Assembly: GCA_905214875.1 (NCBI GenBank)
Contig: CAJMNR010000007.1
Location: 1-64,000 of the forward strand
Direction: 5' to 3'
Length of the DNA stretch: 64,000 nucleotides
From: an uncultured bacterium
GTDB lineage: Bacteria > Bacillota > Clostridia > Lachnospirales > Lachnospiraceae
The first letter of the stretch is position 1; the number at the start of each line of letters is the position of its first letter. Made by a program: the position numbers and the translations under genes. The notes below the pieces were generated by a model. It was not told the DNA's origin. It worked only from the letters and a program-made list of their open reading frames with translations, and made no database searches. Shown in pieces: positions 8,628-16,653 of this stretch.

Positions 8628-8657
8628 ACGCGGACAACGAGCCAAAGTCCTGCTTGC
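8628..8657 (+). repeat. Dispersed structured repeat, truncated copy
   Basis: The first 30 nt of the repeat family (ACGCGGACAACGAGCC then AAAGTCCTGCTTGC), 28 of which match copy 2 or are single substitutions. It starts immediately after the T-tract of the preceding terminator and breaks off before the CATGACCTTGGCG part. Confidence 0.8.
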
Positions 8658-8676
8658 TGTTCACATTTGAAAAAAT

Positions 8677-9204
8677 TTACCAAGGTCTATTTCGGCAACC
8701 TGGGCCGCGGCAGGAGCGGTTCCAGTTATTACAGCCCCAAGGGCCACATCCTTGACGGTTCCAATTGTTCCAGCTATTCCAGTTGTTGCAGCCCCAAGGG
8801 CCACAATTATTGTTGAAGTTGCCCCATCCAAGTCCAGGGCAGCCATAAGGACCGCAGAATGGAGGAAAGATATTCGTTCCCCATTGTGCTGTCTCAAGCT
8901 CATCACTATCATCTATTTCATTAATATCATATACATAGACGTTATTTTCAGCGAAGTCATCCATCGTACTTCTGAAAAATTCGCTTTCATCCACAAGCTC
9001 CATGTCACTCATGGAAAGCTCCTCTTCCTCCACATTATTTATAACAGTTTCTTCATCGGCATAATCAATCACATCTTGGGAAACGTCATTTTCTTCGGCA
9101 GTAATTTCATTTTTAACAATTTCATTTTCCACGGTGGAATCTATGTCATGTTCAATTGTTTCATTTTCAATGGAATTAGATTCCTCGTTAAATTTAGAGC
9201 TCAT
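8677..9204 (-). CDS. Acidic protein with Cys-Gly-Pro-Trp-Gly-Cys repeats
   Basis: A 175-residue protein in two parts. Residues 1-110 are very acidic and low in complexity (Glu, Asp, Asn). Residues 113-175 are rich in Cys, Gly, Trp and Asn, with CGPYGC (117-122), CGPWGC (134-139), CGPWGC (153-158) and CRGPGC (165-170). The unit CGPWGCNNWN occurs twice exactly. There is no signal peptide. The ribosome site is AGGTGATG upstream of the ATG. Similar short Cys/Gly repeats occur in spore-coat and other cross-linked surface proteins; an alternative is a modified-peptide precursor, but no modifying enzyme is adjacent. I do not recognise the family. Confidence 0.65.
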   Translation of the reverse strand: MSSKFNEESNSIENETIEHDIDSTVENEIVKNEITAEENDVSQDVIDYADEETVINNVEEEELSMSDMELVDESEFFRSTMDDFAENNVYVYDINEIDDSDELETAQWGTNIFPPFCGPYGCPGLGWGNFNNNCGPWGCNNWNSWNNWNRQGCGPWGCNNWNRSCRGPGCRNRPW

Positions 9205-9327
9205 ATCATCACCTGATTTCTTAGTTATGCTACAGTATATTCATGTAAAAAACAATACGTGAGAGGTTCTAGCAAGTTATTGGCTTCCATACGTTATAGT
9301 ATAGGAATAATTGAGGATAATGAGTAG

Positions 9328-10020
9328 ATGAGTTATGTATTGAGGGGAAGTTGTTATTTGATCGGAATCTTTTTCGTGCTTCTTCTCTGCTACAGCATTT
9401 TACCAACTTTATTCTATATAGCGAGAGCTTGGTGTGGCAGGAAAGAAGTGAAGAAAAGGACATTGTTTCTTACCTTTGATGAAGGGCCGAGTTATAAGTA
9501 TACGACGGAATTATTGGAGCTGTTGGAAAGACATAGGGTAAAGGCAACTTTCTTTGTACGGCCATCGGCTGCCAAAAGAAATCCAATCTTGATACAAAGG
9601 ATGAAGAGAGCAGGGCATACGATACAACTAAAAGGGCTTGCTTACGGAACCCCATTGTTGGCTGGTCCATTAAAAACGACAAAAAGTCTTAAGAGCGCAG
9701 AGCAGATCCTAAAAGAGGAGAATGTGAATGTGACAGCATTTCGTCCGGCACATGGCTGCTTGAATCTAAGCGTGTTGTGGTATTTGAGAAAGCACAGAAT
9801 TCACCTGGAATATTGGAATGTACTAGCAAGTGACCGATTGATTTTTGAAAATAAGGGAAGTATTGCTTCACGTATGTATAAACGGACAAGGCCTGGACGA
9901 ATCTTTTTCCTTCATGATGGTGAGACTAACGACCATACTCCGTTAGAAATGTTAGAGGCGCTTAAAATCATGATTCCTTACTGGATTAATTTAGGGTATG
10001 AATTTGAATGCATTAAATGA
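9328..10020 (+). CDS. NodB-fold protein with degenerate catalytic motifs
   Basis: A 230-residue protein with one N-terminal membrane helix (residues 9-30) and a polysaccharide-deacetylase (NodB) domain facing outward. Active family members remove acetyl groups from cell-wall glycans. Motif 1 reads TFDEGPS (49-55) where TFDDGP is usual. The metal-binding H-S/T-x-x-H motif is replaced by IQLKGLAYGTP. Motif 3 reads FRPAHG where RPPYG is usual. The C-terminal FFLHDG is kept. The fold is clear, but loss of both motif-2 histidines argues against normal metal-dependent deacetylation, so it may be a pseudoenzyme. Its stop is about 60 nt before a guanine riboswitch. Confidence 0.8.
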   Translation: MSYVLRGSCYLIGIFFVLLLCYSILPTLFYIARAWCGRKEVKKRTLFLTFDEGPSYKYTTELLELLERHRVKATFFVRPSAAKRNPILIQRMKRAGHTIQLKGLAYGTPLLAGPLKTTKSLKSAEQILKEENVNVTAFRPAHGCLNLSVLWYLRKHRIHLEYWNVLASDRLIFENKGSIASRMYKRTRPGRIFFLHDGETNDHTPLEMLEALKIMIPYWINLGYEFECIK

Positions 10021-10080
10021 AAAAAATGTAGACAAAAGTCGTTTTATGAATTATTATATCCTAAAGAATAAAAGCAAAGC

Positions 10081-10147
10081 ATCGTATAACGTTGATGATA
10101 TGGTTCAACAGTTTCTACCAAATCGCCTTAAATGATTTGACTACGAT
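10081..10147 (+). promoter_or_regulatory. Guanine-class purine riboswitch
   Basis: The aptamer shows P1 (ATCGTA 10081-10086 with TACGAT 10142-10147), P2 (GTTGA/TCAAC), the J2/3 core GTTTCTACC, P3 (AAATC/GATTT) and the CCTTAAAT loop. The specificity base is C (GACTAC), which in this family pairs with guanine or hypoxanthine; adenine aptamers have U. No U-rich terminator is evident. A CATGCT/AGCATG hairpin (about 10217-10231) abuts the Shine-Dalgarno of the permease, so control may be translational. Confidence 0.92.
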
Positions 10148-10242
10148 ATGAAGTTTCGTTATGGTACAATTCTATATTGTATATAAACATATCTGTAAGA
10201 GGCTCATTATACGGTCATGCTAAAATAGCATGGAGGTCAGTA

Positions 10243-11580
10243 ATGACGAAGATCAAAGAACAATTCAGTAAAGGCAGAGACGTTGCCAATGTTTCTAACA
10301 TTTATCAGTTAGATGGCAGAGTTCCTGTGTCAAAAGCAATTCCATTCGGTTTACAACATGTATTAGCAATGTTTGTAGCGAATATTACCCCAATTATTAT
10401 TGTGGCTGGTGTTTCCGGGCTATCCAGTAAACAGACAGCAGCCCTAATTCGATGTGCCATGTTGATTGCAGGCATCGGTACTGTAATACAGTTATATCCT
10501 GTTTGGCGTATTGGCTCAAAGATGCCGATCGTTATGGGAATTAGTTTTACCTTTGTATCTATCTTTTGTACGATTGGCGTGAAATATGGATATAATGCAA
10601 TTGTCGGAGCCGTGTTAGTCGGTGGTGTCATTGAAGGTGTACTTGGCTTATTTGCGAAGTACTGGAGAAAATTAATTACTCCGATCGTTTCGGCCAGTGT
10701 CGTAACGGCAATCGGATTCTCTTTATTAAACGTAGGTGCCAATTCCTTTGGTGGCGGAAATGGAGCCGATGATTTTGGTTCTCCTACAAACTTGATTCTT
10801 GGAACAATTACATTAGCAACTTGCTTGTTATTTAATATATTTGCAAAGAAACACTATAAACAGTTATCCGTGTTAGCTGGTCTTATCGTTGGGTATTTAG
10901 TGGCGTTAGTAATTAAACGACCTGATTTCTCAGCAGTAGCGGGAAGCAGTATCATTGCACTACCTGAGTTTTTACCATTTAAACCAGAGTTTAATGTAAA
11001 TGCCATTGTATCTGTAGTGTTAATCTTCTTAGTATCTGCAACGGAAACAATCGGCGACACAGAAGCACTTGCAGCAACGGGTCTTGATCGTGAAGCAACA
11101 GATAGAGAAATCAGTGGATCCCTTGCATGTGATGGGTTCTTTAGTGCACTTTCAGGATTATTCGGCTGTATGCCAATCACATCCTTTAGCCAGAATGTTG
11201 GCTTAGTTGCCATGACAAAGGTTGTTAATCGTTTTACTATCTTAATGGGTGCAATCATTATGATTCTTGCAGGGATTTTCCCAATCTTCGGTAACCTGCT
11301 TGCAACATTACCAGAACCAGTACTTGGTGGATGTACGTTAATCATGTTTGGTTCCATTGTAGTAAGTGGTTTACACATGATTGCAAAATGTGGTTATAAC
11401 CAAAGAAACTTATTGATTGTTGCACTTTCCTTAAGTGTTGGAATTGGATTTACCCAAGTACCAGATATCTTTCGCGTATTTCCGGAAATCCTTAAAAATG
11501 TATTTGCAGAAAATTGTGTAGCAGTCGTATTTATTATGGCAGTTTTACTTAATCTTATTCTTCCAAAAGAAATGGATTAA
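10243..11580 (+). CDS. pbuX: NCS2 purine permease (xanthine/guanine type)
   Basis: A 445-residue membrane protein of the nucleobase:cation symporter-2 family with 14 helices. Visible family features are the N-terminal GLQHVLAMFVANITP, the NCS2 signature around ATETIGDTEALA, and SFSQNVGLVAMTKV in helix 10. It imports a purine base with protons. The guanine riboswitch upstream points to guanine, hypoxanthine or xanthine as the substrate rather than uracil. The ATG at 10243 is chosen because GGAGG lies 6 nt upstream; the frame extends 22 codons further upstream without a ribosome site. A strong terminator follows. Confidence 0.9.
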   Translation: MTKIKEQFSKGRDVANVSNIYQLDGRVPVSKAIPFGLQHVLAMFVANITPIIIVAGVSGLSSKQTAALIRCAMLIAGIGTVIQLYPVWRIGSKMPIVMGISFTFVSIFCTIGVKYGYNAIVGAVLVGGVIEGVLGLFAKYWRKLITPIVSASVVTAIGFSLLNVGANSFGGGNGADDFGSPTNLILGTITLATCLLFNIFAKKHYKQLSVLAGLIVGYLVALVIKRPDFSAVAGSSIIALPEFLPFKPEFNVNAIVSVVLIFLVSATETIGDTEALAATGLDREATDREISGSLACDGFFSALSGLFGCMPITSFSQNVGLVAMTKVVNRFTILMGAIIMILAGIFPIFGNLLATLPEPVLGGCTLIMFGSIVVSGLHMIAKCGYNQRNLLIVALSLSVGIGFTQVPDIFRVFPEILKNVFAENCVAVVFIMAVLLNLILPKEMD

Positions 11581-11595
11581 AAGAGTTTTAATCGT

Positions 11596-11646
11596 ATAAA
11601 GGCTTTCGGCCAATAGCATGTCTACTTGGTCGAAGGCCTTTATTTT
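11596..11646 (+). terminator. Terminator of the purine permease
   Basis: ATAAAGGCTTTCGGCCAA (11596-11613) pairs with TTGGTCGAAGGCCTTTAT (11626-11643), with one internal mismatch, then TTTT. Repeat copy 2 begins directly behind it. Confidence 0.88.
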
Positions 11647-11737
11647 ACGCGGGCAACGAGCCAAAGTCCTGCTTGCATGACCTTGGCGACTGCCGCGATA
11701 ACGAGAGAAACTCGCAGAGCGTGTTTCTTCTCGTTTA
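11647..11737 (+). repeat. Dispersed structured repeat, copy 2
   Basis: A full copy, nearly identical to copy 3 at 33451-33540. Folding by eye gives a 5' stem-loop closed by CGCGGGCA/TGCCGCG with nested GCCAA/TTGGC and GTC/GAC. A 3' hairpin is closed by AACGAGAGAAAC/GTTTCTTCTCGTT with inner CGC/GCG around AGA. All copies are on the plus strand. It lies between the permease terminator and the LacI gene. Confidence 0.9.
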
Positions 11738-11832
11738 ATGTTCAACAACACTTGCGTTATGGAAAAAAATGGGGTAAAATGCAAATAAAACGTTTAAGGC
11801 TTAAACCGAGACAGCAAAACGGAGGTGGCGTG

Positions 11833-12888
11833 ATGGTTACAATTAAGGAAGTAGCAAAGGCTTGTGGGGTATCTGTTGCAACCGTATCCAATATAATCAA
11901 TCAAAAACCGGGGACTAGTGATAAAACAAGAGAGAAAGTATTAGATATGATTGAGAAAATGCAGTATACGCCAAATGTACTGGCTAAGAACCTGAAAATG
12001 CAAAAGACAAGAAGCATTGGTGTCATCGTAGAGGATATGACCATCTTCAGTATCCCGGATATTGTAGATGGAATTACGGAGCACTGTGAAGAAGTGGAAT
12101 ATCAGATTCTTTTGACAAATTTACGTCTTTTTAAAAAATATAACGATACATATTATGACAGGGATGATTATTATGATCTTGTAAGAGATGAAATGCGAAA
12201 ATTACGGGAAAAACAGGTGGAAGGCATTATTTATGTGGCAGCTCATGAACGTGCAATACCCGTAGTCGAAGAGGATTTTAAGTTTCCTTTAGTAATGGCA
12301 TATGGTTATTCGGAAAATGACCATGTACCGTCTGTAGTGGTCGACGATACAAAAGGGGCATATGAAATCGTGTCGTACTTAATTGCATGTGGACATAAAA
12401 AGATAGGCTTGATTACAGGAAAGAAGTATAGCTTTCATACGCAGGCACGTCTGCTTGGCTATCAAAAGGCATTGTATGACGAGAAAATCTTATATGATCC
12501 GGAATTGGTATGTACTGGCGACTGGACAAGGGAGTCAGGTTATCAATATGTAGATTATCTTCTTGAAAAAGGAGTCACAGCACTCTTCTGCATGAATGAC
12601 TTGATGGCTGGGGGAGTATATGACAGAATGGATGAATTACATATGGAGATTGGGAAGGAAATGTCTGTGGTAGGATATGATAATCGGGAATTGTCAAATT
12701 ATTATAAGCCGCCGCTTACGACTATGACGCTTCCCCTACATGATATCGGTTATCGGGCCAGTGAAATTATGATTGAGATGTTGGAAGGAAAAACGATTAA
12801 AAAAGAAGAACTTGTTTCTTCCGTAGAGTGCAAGATGAATATTCGAAAATCGGTTCAGGACTTGAAAAATGATACAAAAGAACTATGA
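11833..12888 (+). CDS. LacI-family transcriptional regulator
   Basis: A 351-residue repressor. The N-terminal helix-turn-helix (TIKEVAKACGVSVATVSNII, residues 3-22) and hinge (YTPNVLAKNLKMQKT) are followed by a periplasmic-binding-protein-like sugar domain (IGVIVEDMTIFSIPDI, ALFCMNDLMAGGVYD, VVGYDN). It probably responds to an arabinose-containing oligosaccharide and controls the operon starting at 13179. The ATG at 11833 has a GGAGGTGG ribosome site. An AAACGTTT palindrome near 11788-11795, between repeat copy 2 and the start, could be an autoregulatory operator, but this is weak. A terminator separates it from the operon. Confidence 0.9.
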   Translation: MVTIKEVAKACGVSVATVSNIINQKPGTSDKTREKVLDMIEKMQYTPNVLAKNLKMQKTRSIGVIVEDMTIFSIPDIVDGITEHCEEVEYQILLTNLRLFKKYNDTYYDRDDYYDLVRDEMRKLREKQVEGIIYVAAHERAIPVVEEDFKFPLVMAYGYSENDHVPSVVVDDTKGAYEIVSYLIACGHKKIGLITGKKYSFHTQARLLGYQKALYDEKILYDPELVCTGDWTRESGYQYVDYLLEKGVTALFCMNDLMAGGVYDRMDELHMEIGKEMSVVGYDNRELSNYYKPPLTTMTLPLHDIGYRASEIMIEMLEGKTIKKEELVSSVECKMNIRKSVQDLKNDTKEL

Positions 12889-12898
12889 GAGAGAGAAG

Positions 12899-12934
12899 AA
12901 GGTGTAGTAATTGTTACTATACCTTCCTTTTTTT
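12899..12934 (+). terminator. Terminator of the LacI gene
   Basis: AAGGTGTAGTAA (12899-12910) pairs with TTACTATACCTT (12914-12925) around TTG, with one A/A mismatch, followed by CC and seven to eight Ts. Confidence 0.88.
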
Positions 12935-13013
12935 GTGTAAAACAGTAGGAAAATATAGTAAAAATGACGAGGTTAAACGATTCAGAAAATGGAAAAAATA
13001 TACAAAAAGCACT

Positions 13014-13042
13014 TTACAATGCTCGGGTTCTATGTTACTATT
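13014..13042 (+). promoter_or_regulatory. Promoter of the arabinan operon
   Basis: TTTACA (13014-13019), a 17-bp spacer and TACTAT (13037-13042). The leader to 13178 is AT-rich. It contains a possible bulged stem (TTTACA...GGAAAA against TTTTCC TGTAAA, about 13046-13116). No clear LacI operator could be fixed. Confidence 0.6.
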
Positions 13043-13178
13043 TATTTACAGTAAAAAAAAGGAAAATACTAAAAAAGAGTGTAATACTACAGTTTTCAAC
13101 GTTTTCCTGTAAAAAAGAACAGAGATGTAATCTTCGCCGGCTGAATATTGCACGGAAAAAGATGAGGTGTGAAAAGAG

Positions 13179-15119
13179 ATGATTGAAAAGCTAGAGAGTA
13201 TACCACTGAAAAAAATACAGATTCATGATGAATTCTGGAATAAGTACATAAAATTAGTTAAAAAGAGTATCATTCCCTACCAATGGAAGATATTAAACGA
13301 TTCAATAAAGGATGTAGAACCAAGCCATTGCATTCAGAACTTTCGTATTGCAGCAGGTGAGGCTGATGGTGAATTTGAAGGGGCAGTATTCCAAGATACG
13401 GATGTGGCAAAGTGGCTAGAGGCAGTAGCGTATTCGCTGGAATGTAATCCGGATTCAGAATTAGAGCAGATTGCAGATGAAACTATCGAGCTAATCGGAC
13501 GGGCGCAGCAAGAGGATGGGTATCTGAATACCTACTTTACCATTAAGGAGCCGAAGGGACGATTTAAAAACCTTGAAGAAGGACATGAGCTCTACACAGC
13601 AGGCCATATGATCGAGGCTGCGGTAGCTTATTATCAGGCGACCGGTAAAACTACCTTTCTTGGTATCGTAAGCCGATTTGCCGATTTAATCTGCGATACG
13701 TTTGGAGTAGAGGAAGGAAAGTGCCATGGGTATCCTGGACATCAGGAAATTGAGCTTGCTCTTGTAAAGCTGTATCAAGTTACTGGGAAGCGTAAATATC
13801 TTGATCTTGCAAAGTATTTTATCGACCAGCGTGGCGTAGGAGATAATTATTTTTTGGAAGAAGAAAAAAAGAGGGAAGGACATATTTTTCCGGAGTTTGC
13901 AGGATATGATCCAAAGTATTCCCAGTCACATCTTCCAGTTCGCAAGCAGAAGACGGCAGAGGGACATGCCGTTCGAGCAATGTATATGTATTGTGCCATG
14001 GCAGACTTAGCCGTTGAATATCAGGATGAGGAATTGCTCGATGCCTGCAAGACATTGTGGAAGGATGTCATACACAAGCAGATGTATATTACCGGTGGAA
14101 TTGGTTCTTCTGGAGTGTTAGAACGTTTTACTACCGATTATGATCTTCCAAATGACTGCAACTATTCAGAGACCTGTGCTTCCATAGGAATGGCCTTATT
14201 CGGAAAGCGAATGGCTGAGATTACCAAGGACGCATCCTATATGGATTATGTAGAAAAGGAGCTGTATAACAATGTGTTATCAGGAATCGCACTTGATGGA
14301 ACAAGTTTTTTCTATGTGAATCCATTGGAAGTAAATCCGAAATCCTGTATTTTGAGGACATATCGGGAACATGTGAAGTATAAACGACAAAAATGGTTTG
14401 GGGTGGCGTGCTGTCCACCTAATATTGCAAGAACACTTGCATCCTTAGGACAGTACATGTATTTTACCGGGGACGGTGTCCTTTATGTTAATTTGTACAT
14501 AGGTAATACAATGTTCCATACAGTAGGAAAGACTGTATGGAACGTGGAATTGAATACGGATTTCCCTGTATCGGGAAGATCAAAACTCCGTTTTTCCACC
14601 GAGGAGGAGGCAAAGCTTACGGTTGCGCTTAGAATTCCTTCTTATGCAACGAACTTTAAGGTAGAAAAAGACGGAAAGGAAATAACGGATTATATCGTGA
14701 AAGATGGATATGCATACATCAGTGGCATGTTTCGTGAGACTGAGATTACAGTTTCATTTGATCAGCAGGCAGTATTTGTTCGGGCCAATCCGAAGGTGAG
14801 AGCAGATATTGGAAAAGTGGCCATTATGAGAGGACCGATTGTGTATTGCTTAGAAGAAATTGATAACGGAAGCAATTTACCATCCATTTACGTGGATCCG
14901 GCAAAAGAACTTAAGGAACAATATGAGGAATCACTTCTTGGAGGCGTAGTAACGGTCACATTGGAAGGAGAGAAGGTTAAGGAAGATTGGAATGACGAGG
15001 AGTTATATTCTTGTAAGAAGGTACGAAGGGAGAAAGTTTCCCTAAAGGCGATTCCCTATCATGTGTGGGCGAATCGAAAGCCAGGGGAAATGCTTGTTTG
15101 GATGAAGGAGCTATTATAA
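13179..15119 (+). CDS. GH127 beta-L-arabinofuranosidase
   Basis: A 646-residue (alpha/alpha)6-barrel enzyme of the HypBA1 type (formerly DUF1680) that cleaves beta-linked L-arabinofuranose. The zinc/cysteine site is intact: Glu331 and Cys333 in ETCASIG, and Cys411-Cys412 in ACCPPN, of which Cys411 matches the catalytic cysteine of HypBA1 (Glu338, Cys340, Cys417, Cys418). There is no signal peptide, so it works on imported oligosaccharides such as those from hydroxyproline-rich glycoproteins or arabinan. It is the first gene of the arabinan operon and has a GAGGTG ribosome site. The C-terminal 200 residues form beta-sandwich modules. Confidence 0.92.
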   Translation: MIEKLESIPLKKIQIHDEFWNKYIKLVKKSIIPYQWKILNDSIKDVEPSHCIQNFRIAAGEADGEFEGAVFQDTDVAKWLEAVAYSLECNPDSELEQIADETIELIGRAQQEDGYLNTYFTIKEPKGRFKNLEEGHELYTAGHMIEAAVAYYQATGKTTFLGIVSRFADLICDTFGVEEGKCHGYPGHQEIELALVKLYQVTGKRKYLDLAKYFIDQRGVGDNYFLEEEKKREGHIFPEFAGYDPKYSQSHLPVRKQKTAEGHAVRAMYMYCAMADLAVEYQDEELLDACKTLWKDVIHKQMYITGGIGSSGVLERFTTDYDLPNDCNYSETCASIGMALFGKRMAEITKDASYMDYVEKELYNNVLSGIALDGTSFFYVNPLEVNPKSCILRTYREHVKYKRQKWFGVACCPPNIARTLASLGQYMYFTGDGVLYVNLYIGNTMFHTVGKTVWNVELNTDFPVSGRSKLRFSTEEEAKLTVALRIPSYATNFKVEKDGKEITDYIVKDGYAYISGMFRETEITVSFDQQAVFVRANPKVRADIGKVAIMRGPIVYCLEEIDNGSNLPSIYVDPAKELKEQYEESLLGGVVTVTLEGEKVKEDWNDEELYSCKKVRREKVSLKAIPYHVWANRKPGEMLVWMKELL

Positions 15120-15205
15120 TGGAATATCAAACAGACGTAGGAGATCTGTGTTGATAGATACCTGCAAAAACAGGTAGGTAACATTGGTGTTTAGGAGGAG
15201 AAAAA

Positions 15206-16564
15206 ATGAGGAAAAAATTATTAGCTGCATTTTTATCGGTTGCTATGGTGGCAACTGCAATGACCGGATGTGGGAAGTCATCAAAAGAAAGTAGTTCAGG
15301 TAATTCCAGCACTTCAAAACAAGAGATGTCTGTAGATGGGGACAACGTTACGACGCTAAATGTATGGACATTTATTGAAATGCATCAAGAGTTCTATGTA
15401 AACATGGCAGAAAAATGGAACGAACAGCATCCAGATAAAAAGGTAAAACTAGTGCTCAGCAATATGCAGTATGATGATATGCATAATAAATTATCTCTTG
15501 CTTTAGAATCTGGAAAAGGTGCTCCTGATATCGTTGATATCGAGCTTGGTAAATTCCCTGCATTCACTAATGGAACAATCGGACTTCGTGATTTGTCTGA
15601 CGTGGTAAAAACATACCAAGAAAATATCGTACAGTCTAGACTTGATTTGTATTCGAAAGATGGAAAAGTATATGGACTTCCTACTCATGTTGGAACGACA
15701 GTAGCATTCTATAATGATGAGTTATTGAAACAAGCAGACATTGATTATAAAACAATTAAGACTTGGGATCAGTTTAAGGAAGCTGGAGAAAAGTATTATA
15801 AAAAGACAGGAAAACATTTTGCATGTGTAGAGACTTCTGCACAATGGATGATTAACTTAATGCTTGCACAAAAAGGTGGAGATTACATCGATGATAATGG
15901 TAATTTGAATCTGACAAGCAAAGAAATGGTAGAAGTACTTAGCTATATTAAAGATATGCAGAAAACAGAGGCATTTGCAACAGTTCCTGGAGGTCAACCA
16001 GATAACGAAGAAGCTTATCCAGAGTATAATTCCGGTGAGTTCGCAGTTCAGATTATGCCATTCTGGCAGACATCAAGATATGTTAACTATATGAAAGATT
16101 TAAGTGGTAAAGTTGCCATTGCCCCTGTTCCTGTATGGAGCGAAAGTGACAAAGAGGTTGCTACCATCGGTGGTGGCGGTACTGGTACAGCAGTTGTAGC
16201 ATCCAGCCCTAATGCAGATTTGGCTGCACAAGTAATGGCATTTATCAAACTCTCTCCAGATGCAAATAAAGAAGTTTGGAACGTTCTTGGATTTGACCCA
16301 GTTAATACATCTGTATGGTCTGATACTCAGTTAACTGAAAACAAAGATAACCAATTCGTAAAATATTTCATAAATCCTCCATTTGAGTCTCTAAATCAAG
16401 TGAAAGATAGTATCGGTACATTAAAATCCTATACAGATTCTAAGTATCCATCCATTAATAATGAATTCTGTACGACTACATTAAATAGTATTTTTGAAGA
16501 TGGTGCAGATGTTGAAGATACGCTTAAGAAATCTCAGGAAACACTTGAAAATGAATTTAAGTAG
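15206..16564 (+). CDS. Sugar ABC transporter substrate-binding lipoprotein
   Basis: A 452-residue family-1 solute-binding protein with a lipoprotein signal (MRKKLLAAFLSVAMVATAMTG, then C22), followed by a Ser-rich linker. It binds oligosaccharide outside the membrane and passes it to the two permeases that follow. Typical family segments include VDIELGKFPAFT, YGLPTHVGTTVAFYNDELL and FAVQIMPFW. The ribosome site is AGGAGG. A small ACCTG/CAGGT hairpin (15160-15175) precedes it and a larger hairpin (16569-16619) follows it, flanking the most strongly expressed gene of such operons. No ATPase gene is present, as usual when a shared MsmK-type ATPase is used. Confidence 0.93.
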   Translation: MRKKLLAAFLSVAMVATAMTGCGKSSKESSSGNSSTSKQEMSVDGDNVTTLNVWTFIEMHQEFYVNMAEKWNEQHPDKKVKLVLSNMQYDDMHNKLSLALESGKGAPDIVDIELGKFPAFTNGTIGLRDLSDVVKTYQENIVQSRLDLYSKDGKVYGLPTHVGTTVAFYNDELLKQADIDYKTIKTWDQFKEAGEKYYKKTGKHFACVETSAQWMINLMLAQKGGDYIDDNGNLNLTSKEMVEVLSYIKDMQKTEAFATVPGGQPDNEEAYPEYNSGEFAVQIMPFWQTSRYVNYMKDLSGKVAIAPVPVWSESDKEVATIGGGGTGTAVVASSPNADLAAQVMAFIKLSPDANKEVWNVLGFDPVNTSVWSDTQLTENKDNQFVKYFINPPFESLNQVKDSIGTLKSYTDSKYPSINNEFCTTTLNSIFEDGADVEDTLKKSQETLENEFK

Positions 16565-16568
16565 AAAA

Positions 16569-16619
16569 TAAAGCAATTAGTACATGCAACGTCATCCACT
16601 TGCCGTTGCATGTGCTTTA
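16569..16619 (+). promoter_or_regulatory. Intercistronic stem-loop
   Basis: ACATGCAACG (16582-16591) pairs perfectly with CGTTGCATGT (16604-16613), extended by AAAGC/GCTTT. There is only a short T run. Such hairpins after binding-protein genes usually stabilise the upstream mRNA or partly terminate transcription, so the binding protein exceeds the permeases. Confidence 0.7.
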
Positions 16620-16653
16620 TACAGAGAAAGAATAAGAAAGAGGTAAGTGTGCA

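Noticed and set aside
8752..9216. A 154-codon plus-strand frame antisense to the Cys/Trp repeat protein.
   Set aside because: No ribosome site; the opposite strand has an ordered repeat protein with a proper start.
12885..13182. Two short plus-strand frames between the LacI gene and GH127.
   Set aside because: They cross the LacI terminator and the operon promoter and lack ribosome sites.
12973..13306. Two copies of TTAAACGATTCA (about 12974 and 13295) as LacI-family operators.
   Set aside because: They are poor palindromes and one lies inside the GH127 coding region; chance in AT-rich DNA is likely.
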